Below, in pieces: positions 1 to 5,909 of a stretch of 21,120 nt of DNA. The position numbers and the translations under genes were made by a program. The stretch lies in contig JBHJGU010000080.1 in the NCBI GenBank assembly GCA_050331475.1, positions 1 through 21,120 of the forward strand. Reading direction: 5' to 3'. Origin of the DNA: JBHJGU01 sp050331475. Its GTDB lineage: Bacteria > Pseudomonadota > Alphaproteobacteria > Caulobacterales > Maricaulaceae. The notes beneath the pieces were generated by a model. The model had not been told where the DNA came from and made no database searches. It saw only the letters and a list, made by a program, of their open reading frames with translations. Numbering within the stretch: the first letter of the stretch is position 1; each line of letters starts with the position of its first letter.

Positions 1-45
1 GAGCCAACCTAATAAAAAACACCCCGAAATGGGCGGTGGGGCGGG

Positions 46-98
46 CCCGCCGGGCACCGCTTTCGCCCGCTCCGCCACCCGGCGGGGCGGGTTTTTTT
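46..98 (+). terminator. Intrinsic terminator of an upstream plus-strand gene
   Basis: The arm at 46-54 (CCCGCCGGG) can pair with 78-86 (CCCGGCGGG), or 46-51 with GGCGGG at 86-91. The second arm is followed by a run of seven T at 92-98. A GC-rich stem followed directly by a T-run is the standard layout of a Rho-independent terminator reading on the plus strand. The gene it serves lies outside the window to the left. Confidence 0.75.
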
Positions 99-261
99 GA
101 GTTTAGCCGTAAGACCATTCTCAAACCGCTCTGTCAGACGACAAACAACAATCGCAGGGCGCTAGCTTTTCCAAGGCTCGCCAAAGACGCATGTGTCGGG
201 ACCATAGAAAAAACGCGCCGTTTTGATATGCTTTGCAAATGCAAGGCGGGGGCTGTCGGCT

Positions 262-2223
262 ATGAGTTCCAAACGGCGCTATAAAGCGTTCATCAGTTAC
301 AGTCATAACGATGAACGACACGCGCAACGTTTATTTCGGCGCTTGGAGGGCTATCGCCCGCCGCGAAGAAACGGCGACCCTCGACCCGAGCGTCTCGCGC
401 CAGTTTTTCTCGACACGGCGGAGTTTCCCGCCGCACCGGACTTGCCCGACCGCATTCAGGTCGCGTTAGCCGGCGCCGACGCGCTCATTGTCCTGTGTTC
501 TCCCGCGGCTGCGCAGTCCCACTGGGTGTGCTTGGAAATCGAAACATTCCGAGCGCTGAACCCGACAAAACCGGTGCTGTGCGTTTTGCTCGACGGCGAA
601 CCGAACGCCGCCAATCCCGCACTGGAATGTCTACCGGCGCCGCTGCGGCAAGGCCCGGACCCGTTGGCTGCGGACTTCCGCACCCCGGGCGCCAAACGCC
701 GCCTCGCGTTCAAAAAGATCGTGGCCGGCCTAACCGAGATGGACTTAGCGGAGCTCGTGCAGCGCGACGCTCAGCGAAAGTTTCGTAACGTGATGGCCGT
801 CACGGGGCTCGCCACCTTGATGGTCATTACGTTCGCTTACCTGGCGGTCGTTGCAAGCGTGGCTCGTAACGATGCTCGACGGGGCCAAGAGCGGGCGGAG
901 CGGTTAATCGAATTCATGATAAGCGATTTGCGTCAACGCCTTGACGAAGCCGGCCGGCTTGACATCCTTAAGGGTGTTGGTCGGGTGACGGAGAATTATT
1001 ATTCCAGCCAATCCGCAAAGCGGCTGAGCCCTGAACAAGTGGGGCGCTGGTCGCGCACCGATCACTTAAACGGCGAAATTCTAATCGAAGGCGGCGACGT
1101 GGATGAGGCGGAGGCCCCGCTTCTCGCCGCTTATGAGCGAACCGCGCGCGTTCTGGCGCAAGAACCGAACAAAGCGGACCAGATTTGGGCGCACGCCCAA
1201 AGCACGTTCTGGTTGGGCGAACAAGCCTTCCGTGGCAACGCCTATGCGGAGGCGGAAGATTTTTGGAACGAATACAACGCGCTCGCGGACCAACTCATCG
1301 CCCTTGAGCCGAAGAACTCGAAGTATCTGGTCGAACAGGCGCACGCGCGGCTCAATCGCGGCGCCGTGCTCCTCAGCTCCGGTCAGGACCCACTCAAAGC
1401 TTTGGCTGCGTTTCAAAGCGCCCTTGAGGGTCACCAGGCCGCCTGGGCGATTACCGGCCCGTCTCGCGAAGCGCGGATCGACATCGCCAACACCCATGCT
1501 TGGATCGCCCGGGCGTTCGTCGCCGCGCAAGGGCTGGCCGACGCCGAAGATCATCGGCGACGCCAGTTGCAAATTCTTGCGCCTTTGAACGCCAAAGCCG
1601 ATATCGATTACCGGGCCCTCTATGAAGAACTTAAATCTCGCATCGAGTTGCGTCGCATTCGAGAGTTACGCGGAACGGAAACCGACGCAGAAACAGTTTT
1701 CCGCAACAATCTTCGAATTGCACGACAACTTATATTCCACGAGCCGTTAAATTTCTACTGGAATCGAATGGGATTAGGTGAGCTTACGGACTTTATAGAT
1801 CACTATTGGGCCTCTGGCATACTGGCAGACAAGCTATCATATTTTGAGGCGTACAACCCTATTATAGACGCCTGGATGACATTTCAAAAAGACACGGACG
1901 CTTGGACGCTGCTGAATTTGCAGGTGGCGTCAGCGCAGCTTCAGTTCGCGCAAGGCCGCGACGCCAAATCCGGCGCATATCTGAATGATGTCCTCACAAC
2001 CTGGTCGACACGCGCGCCAAGTCCTGACGGGCTTGTTCGCATGGTTCGGGCCGCCGAAGTCGCCAAATTGGTTTCCCGCAATCTCGGGGATCCGGCTTTA
2101 TACGACCGATACGCTCGAATTCTCGACCATCATGCCGATGCGTTGACCGATGCGCTCGATGTCCGCGACCAAACGCGGCTGCAACGCGCGGCGCAAGACA
2201 TCACCGTTTCCGTCACCCCTTAA
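262..2223 (+). CDS. TIR-domain membrane protein with C-terminal helical (TPR-like) repeats
   Basis: A 653-residue protein. Residues about 5-130 form a bacterial TIR domain: the N-terminal strand YKAFISYSHND, the segment VFLDTAEF, and LIVLCSPAAAQSHWVCLE. The last ends in a WxxxE motif (W88, E92), and that Glu is the expected catalytic residue of TIR NADases. A single membrane segment lies at about 178-200. It is followed by a segment (RAERLIEFMISDLRQRL) and Ala/Leu-rich helical pairs that resemble the TPR-like tails of other bacterial signalling proteins. The TIR domain is therefore predicted to be cytoplasmic, with the repeats beyond the membrane. The ATG at 262 was chosen because the TIR domain begins at once; an in-frame ATG at 223 would add 13 residues of no obvious worth. 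The gene lies 28 bp upstream of the next gene and probably forms an operon with it. Whether it cleaves NAD, signals or scaffolds cannot be told from sequence. Codons 480-545 (about 1700-1890) are unusually AT-rich. Confidence 0.88.
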   Translation: MSSKRRYKAFISYSHNDERHAQRLFRRLEGYRPPRRNGDPRPERLAPVFLDTAEFPAAPDLPDRIQVALAGADALIVLCSPAAAQSHWVCLEIETFRALNPTKPVLCVLLDGEPNAANPALECLPAPLRQGPDPLAADFRTPGAKRRLAFKKIVAGLTEMDLAELVQRDAQRKFRNVMAVTGLATLMVITFAYLAVVASVARNDARRGQERAERLIEFMISDLRQRLDEAGRLDILKGVGRVTENYYSSQSAKRLSPEQVGRWSRTDHLNGEILIEGGDVDEAEAPLLAAYERTARVLAQEPNKADQIWAHAQSTFWLGEQAFRGNAYAEAEDFWNEYNALADQLIALEPKNSKYLVEQAHARLNRGAVLLSSGQDPLKALAAFQSALEGHQAAWAITGPSREARIDIANTHAWIARAFVAAQGLADAEDHRRRQLQILAPLNAKADIDYRALYEELKSRIELRRIRELRGTETDAETVFRNNLRIARQLIFHEPLNFYWNRMGLGELTDFIDHYWASGILADKLSYFEAYNPIIDAWMTFQKDTDAWTLLNLQVASAQLQFAQGRDAKSGAYLNDVLTTWSTRAPSPDGLVRMVRAAEVAKLVSRNLGDPALYDRYARILDHHADALTDALDVRDQTRLQRAAQDITVSVTP

Positions 2224-2251
2224 TGCGCTCAAAACTCGAAAGGTCACCAGT

Positions 2252-2815
2252 ATGGCAATAAACGCACCGATCAAAGTGATCGCCTTAGGATTTGAGGACG
2301 GCGACTTATCGGTCGCCACCTTAACCAGCCCGGAGTCTGTTTCCGCCAGCGGTGTCGGCGACGTTGTCAGCCGGCTCGACGCCAGCTTAGCCGCCGGTCT
2401 GCCATTGAATGATCTCGGCCAAGCCTTGTCGGGCTTTCAAGTCGTTCAACCGGCGCCGCTCGACCTTGTGTGTAATGGCCCTTGCAACATTGTTTATTGG
2501 CTACACTTTAAGAATTGGCGTTTTTGCGCGGTTGGCTATCGGGTCAAATACGGTGACCCGCGGGTTTTGGTGAACATCCGAACCCAAGGCGCGACGAGCA
2601 ATGCCTTGGCCTGCGATAACTTATTCTATCGCACAAAGGTGGATGACGTCGCCGTTGACACGGGCGTGGAACTCGATCTCATGACCGAATTGGTCGGTTT
2701 GCCGTCTCCGATCGGATCGCCGCAACGCGCCGTGCCGATCACGATCGATCCCGGCACCAAAAACGAAGGTCATGAGGAGCCGCCCGCGACCCCGCCGGAC
2801 TTCACGCCGGGCTAA
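2252..2815 (+). CDS. Unrecognised 187-residue protein in operon with the TIR gene
   Basis: I do not recognise a family. The protein has 187 residues, with no signal peptide and no membrane segment. Four cysteines are visible (C74, C78, C92, C121), the first two as CNGPC. The central part (about 72-130) is rich in aromatic residues and beta-prone, and the last 30 residues are Pro/Gly-rich and probably disordered. The ATG at 2252 is preceded by a GAAAGG-type ribosome binding site about eight bases upstream; the longer open frame from 2150 overlaps the TIR gene and was rejected. The gene starts 28 bp after the TIR stop codon and is followed by a strong terminator, so the two genes form a closed transcription unit. 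A partner or regulator role for the TIR protein is inferred from position only. Confidence 0.75.
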   Translation: MAINAPIKVIALGFEDGDLSVATLTSPESVSASGVGDVVSRLDASLAAGLPLNDLGQALSGFQVVQPAPLDLVCNGPCNIVYWLHFKNWRFCAVGYRVKYGDPRVLVNIRTQGATSNALACDNLFYRTKVDDVAVDTGVELDLMTELVGLPSPIGSPQRAVPITIDPGTKNEGHEEPPATPPDFTPG

Positions 2816-2841
2816 GGGCACCGTCGACTGACTTGAATGCG

Positions 2842-2873
2842 CGGGCGGTCCTTGCGGGCCGCCCGTTTCTTTT
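2842..2873 (+). terminator. Intrinsic terminator of the TIR operon
   Basis: A perfect 7-bp stem, CGGGCGG (2842-2848) with CCGCCCG (2859-2865), and a 10-base loop are followed by a T-rich tail at 2866-2873. It lies 27 bp after the stop codon of the 187-residue gene on the same strand and separates this operon from the cyclase gene. Confidence 0.85.
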
Positions 2874-2915
2874 GCGCCCATCTGTCGAAATCCGACCGTC
2901 ACGCCTAAACTCGCG

Positions 2916-4706
2916 ATGATGGAGACGATCGACAAACTCTTGCAAAACGGCGAACTGCTGAGCGCTTATGACGCCGCCATCTTGGCTGCGCGCGCCGCGC
3001 CAGAGGACTGGCGACCCGCGCATCGGGCCGTTTTAGCGCTCGCGCGGGCGGGAGCGACCGATCGCGGCACCGAGCTGTTCACCACCCTCGGTTTGAACCG
3101 TTTCGAACACGAAGAGGACGTCTTGTGTTTGCTGGGACGTCTTCATAAAGACAGCGCCTTTCAGGGTCCGCCAAGCGAGCGTCGTGCGCGACTGCGCATG
3201 GCCGCGCGCTGTTATCTCCAGGCGTTTCGGATCACCGGCGGGTTTTATCCGGCGATCAACACCGCCACCCTGCTGCGCTTAATCGACCGCGTCGCCGCCG
3301 CAACGGTCATGGCGCATCGGGTTCTTGACGCGTTGACGCTAGCGGACCCAACGAGCCCGGCGACGCGGTATTACCAGACCGTCAGCCGCGCTGAGGCGTT
3401 GATCATTTTGGAACGCTTCTCTGAAGCGCAAGCGGTGTTCGCCAAGGCGATCGCGCACCATCCAGCGAACTACACCGCACATGCCGCCAGTCTTCGACAA
3501 TTCGAGCGCATTTTACGCGCCCAATCAGCGCCGATCGACTGGCTCGATGCGTTTCGTCCCCCCGCCGTTGCGCATTATGCGGGCCGAATATTCAACGCGC
3601 CCGAGGGTGCGGACGGACAACACCTGGCGCTGGACTTGGCCGAAACGGTCCGCCGCGAGCGGATCGGCTTCGCCTTCGGCGCGCTGGCTGCGGGTGCGGA
3701 CATACTGATCGCTCAAGCGGTGTTAGACGCGGGCGGAGAACTGAACCTGGTTTTGCCCCAACCGGAGGCGGACTTCATCGCCCTCTCGGTCGCGCCCTAT
3801 GGCGAAGACTGGGTGAACCGGTATGACTGGTGTCGCCGACGCGCAGCGAGCTTGCGAACAGCGACGGACGGTGCGGACCAGTTCGATCCGCTCGCGGTTA
3901 ATTTGGCCTCCGATATCGCCATGGGCATGACCCGTTTAAGGGCCAACGCGATCGCTTCGAAGCCGTTGCAAGTGCTTGTGGTCGACGACGTCTCTGCGAG
4001 CGGCGCAGTGATGGGCGCGCACCGGGACCACGCGGTTTGGTCGCATCTCGACCTACCGACTCATCTTGTTCGGACGCCCGCGCCAAAGGCGCAAGCACGA
4101 CTTGTCCGACAAGCGCCGCAACCCCGCTTTCCACGGGTCACCAAAGCGATGATCTTCGCAGACGTTCGCGGCTTTGGACAACTCAGCGATCGCCAGATCG
4201 GACCCTTCTATGACCATGTGCTCGCCGCGCTCGCCAAGGTGGTGCGCGCTTTGGGCCCGGCCGCGCAATGCGTCAACACCTGGGGCGACGGCGTATTCCT
4301 GGCGTTCGAAGATCCGGTGCAGGCGGCGCGGACCGCGTTGCGCCTACAGTCCGCGTTCCAGGCGGTCGACCTCGCATCAGCCGGACTGCCGGATCATTTA
4401 GCCTTGCGCGTCGGCGGCCATGTGGGGGTGACCCACCTGATCCCGGACCCTTATCTGGACCGGGAGACCTTGTTGGGCGCGCCGGTCGTGCTCGCCTCGC
4501 GCATCGAACCGCAAACCCCGCCAGGCGCGGTTTATGTCAGTGAGACCTTCGCGTGTTTGTTAGCGAGCCGGCCCGAGGGCGCACAATTCCGCTGCGATTA
4601 TGTCGGCCAAGCGAAATTGCGCAAACACGCGGGCGATGTGCGCTTGTTTTCTCTGCGTGCGCGCGCCGCCCGCTTAGGATTGCGGATCCCTACAGCATCG
4701 CCGTAA
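2916..4706 (+). CDS. TRAFs-binding/TPR - Rossmann-like - class III nucleotide cyclase protein
   Basis: A 596-residue protein without membrane segments, so cytoplasmic. Residues about 1-200 are helical repeats, and FRITGGFYPAINTATLL (about 104-120) resembles the TRAFs-binding (DUF4071) family. Residues about 215-310 (VAHYAGRIFNAPEG, then GFAFGALAAGADILIAQAVL and LNLVLPQPEADF) look like a Rossmann-type, possibly SLOG-like ligand-binding domain. Residues about 407-585 are a class III adenylate/guanylate cyclase domain: FADVRGF with metal-binding D416 and NTWGDGVFLAF with D458. Arg529 is present in GAPVVLASRIEP, but the usual transition-state Asn is replaced by V525. From memory, relatives with this architecture also lack that Asn, so activity remains open. 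Two ATG codons (2916, 2919) are equally possible starts; no clear ribosome binding site is seen. The 3' end overlaps the convergent CRP/FNR gene by 17 bp. Which nucleotide it makes, if any, is unknown. Confidence 0.85.
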   Translation: MMETIDKLLQNGELLSAYDAAILAARAAPEDWRPAHRAVLALARAGATDRGTELFTTLGLNRFEHEEDVLCLLGRLHKDSAFQGPPSERRARLRMAARCYLQAFRITGGFYPAINTATLLRLIDRVAAATVMAHRVLDALTLADPTSPATRYYQTVSRAEALIILERFSEAQAVFAKAIAHHPANYTAHAASLRQFERILRAQSAPIDWLDAFRPPAVAHYAGRIFNAPEGADGQHLALDLAETVRRERIGFAFGALAAGADILIAQAVLDAGGELNLVLPQPEADFIALSVAPYGEDWVNRYDWCRRRAASLRTATDGADQFDPLAVNLASDIAMGMTRLRANAIASKPLQVLVVDDVSASGAVMGAHRDHAVWSHLDLPTHLVRTPAPKAQARLVRQAPQPRFPRVTKAMIFADVRGFGQLSDRQIGPFYDHVLAALAKVVRALGPAAQCVNTWGDGVFLAFEDPVQAARTALRLQSAFQAVDLASAGLPDHLALRVGGHVGVTHLIPDPYLDRETLLGAPVVLASRIEPQTPPGAVYVSETFACLLASRPEGAQFRCDYVGQAKLRKHAGDVRLFSLRARAARLGLRIPTASP

Positions 4707-5367
4707 GCTTATCCGGCGCGAGAACGACGATCTGGTCATCGGTGCGGATAATCAATCCGCGCCGGGCCAGGTCATTGACAGTGCGCGAGGCGGTCTCTCG
4801 GGTAACGTTCACGCGCGCGGCCAAGGCGATGAGCGGTGGCGCGGGCTTGATCACCCACTCGTCCGACGCGCGGCCTTCGACCGGTTTGGCCAAGCGCAGC
4901 AATTCCGCATACACCCGGCCGGGGGAGGACAAAGCGGAGAGTTCAAACATGCGCCGAGAGGTTTCCGATAACCGCGCCGCCAAAATCGCGGCAATGTCGC
5001 GCGCGAACGCGCCGTTTTCCGCCATCACGGCCGTGAAGGCCGAGGACGTCAGGCGCGCAACGGCCATCGGCGTTTCCGCCACCACATTCGAAGTCCGCCC
5101 GGTTCCCGTTAAAGCCGCGATCTCGCCAAACATTTCGCCCTCGCGGATGTCGCCGAGACGGATTTCATGGCCGTTTTCGGAAAACAAGACCGCGCGGCCC
5201 GCGCCCTCCAGCACCAAAAAGACGTCGCGGCCCTCTTGGGTCTCGTTGATGACGATGGCGCCGACGTCAAACCGAAGAAACCGAGACACCTGAGCCAGCG
5301 ATTCCGCAGCGGCGGGAAAATGTCGTTTCAAACCGGTCAAAAGCGCTTGCGCCTCGGTGTTCGACAT
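4690..5367 (-). CDS. CRP/FNR-family transcriptional regulator
   Basis: A 225-residue protein, the usual length for the family. Residues about 15-125 form the cyclic-nucleotide-binding beta-barrel, with phosphate-binding cassette GEMFGEIAALTGTGRTSN (E82, R91, T92). That preserved Glu...Arg-Thr/Ser pattern is what cAMP-binding members show. Residues about 120-145 form the dimer helix, and about 150-215 the Crp-type helix-turn-helix, whose recognition helix is TRETASRTVNDL. No cysteine cluster of the FNR iron-sulfur type is present. The ATG at 5367 has an AAGGG ribosome binding site about nine bases upstream. The gene faces the cyclase gene tail to tail and overlaps it by 17 bp, so its ligand may be the product of that cyclase; this is an inference from position. 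Its targets are unknown. Confidence 0.9.
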   Translation of the reverse strand: MSNTEAQALLTGLKRHFPAAAESLAQVSRFLRFDVGAIVINETQEGRDVFLVLEGAGRAVLFSENGHEIRLGDIREGEMFGEIAALTGTGRTSNVVAETPMAVARLTSSAFTAVMAENGAFARDIAAILAARLSETSRRMFELSALSSPGRVYAELLRLAKPVEGRASDEWVIKPAPPLIALAARVNVTRETASRTVNDLARRGLIIRTDDQIVVLAPDKLTAML

Positions 5368-5909
5368 TCCAACGACCCTTAATCGCCCGCGCCCGCTGCG
5401 CCGGGCGGGTAAAGACCCGACACTCGCGCAACCAAAACCTTAGCGATGTTCTTAATCACCGTCATTGGAATATTGTCGCGGGCTATCCAATCATTGAACA
5501 CCGCAAACGACTTACGCGAGAGATTAGTTCTGTATCCGTTTTGCGCTTTTAAATATCTTGGATTATCTTCTATCTTTATACAGCTTGTTATAAATAAACT
5601 ATGAAGATTGTATTATTATTTTATACACGTCAATTAAGTCACGCTAAACAATCATGTGCGACCGAAATTGTTATTTACTGTCACCGTATTGCGTAAAACT
5701 GTTGGAAGCGCGCAATCTATCACCGTGCGGCAACGACGGACGGCTCTAACCGCGGGAATCGGCATTCGACGCCGCGCGCCAATCCTCCGTGTCTGGGGGA
5801 ATCTCCAGGCGGACATGGCGACATTATGAAGCCCATAGACACGGCGTTTGGATTTCGCAACGGTGCGAACTGGGGTGTTCAAGACGTCTTCTGCTGGGGA
5901 ATTGCACAC
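5368..5909. other. Gene-free, partly AT-rich intergenic region
   Basis: It lies between the divergently transcribed CRP/FNR gene and the M16 protease gene. Bases about 5500-5700 are strikingly AT-rich compared with everything around them. This block probably carries promoters for one or both genes. TTGCGC (5541-5546) and TATCTT (5564-5569), 17 bases apart, could be a weak sigma-70 promoter toward the protease, but this is not convincing. An open frame of 31 codons at about 5600 has no support. A GC-rich inverted repeat near 5384-5409 has no T-run and is not called a terminator. Confidence 0.5.

Noticed and set aside
1081..1572. Overlapping frames on both strands inside the TIR gene
   Set aside because: The TIR frame is continuous and carries recognisable domains; the other frames show no domain, signal or ribosome binding site.
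4553..5293. Open frame of 246 codons on the plus strand across the CRP/FNR gene
   Set aside because: It is antisense to a clear CRP/FNR gene and overlaps the end of the cyclase gene; the translation is low-complexity Arg/Ser/Ala sequence.
5384..5409. GC-rich inverted repeat upstream of the CRP/FNR gene as a terminator
   Set aside because: It is not followed by T on either strand and sits in a promoter position.
5600..5695. 31-codon open frame in the AT-rich intergenic region
   Set aside because: It has no ribosome binding site and no recognisable sequence; a frame of this length is expected by chance.
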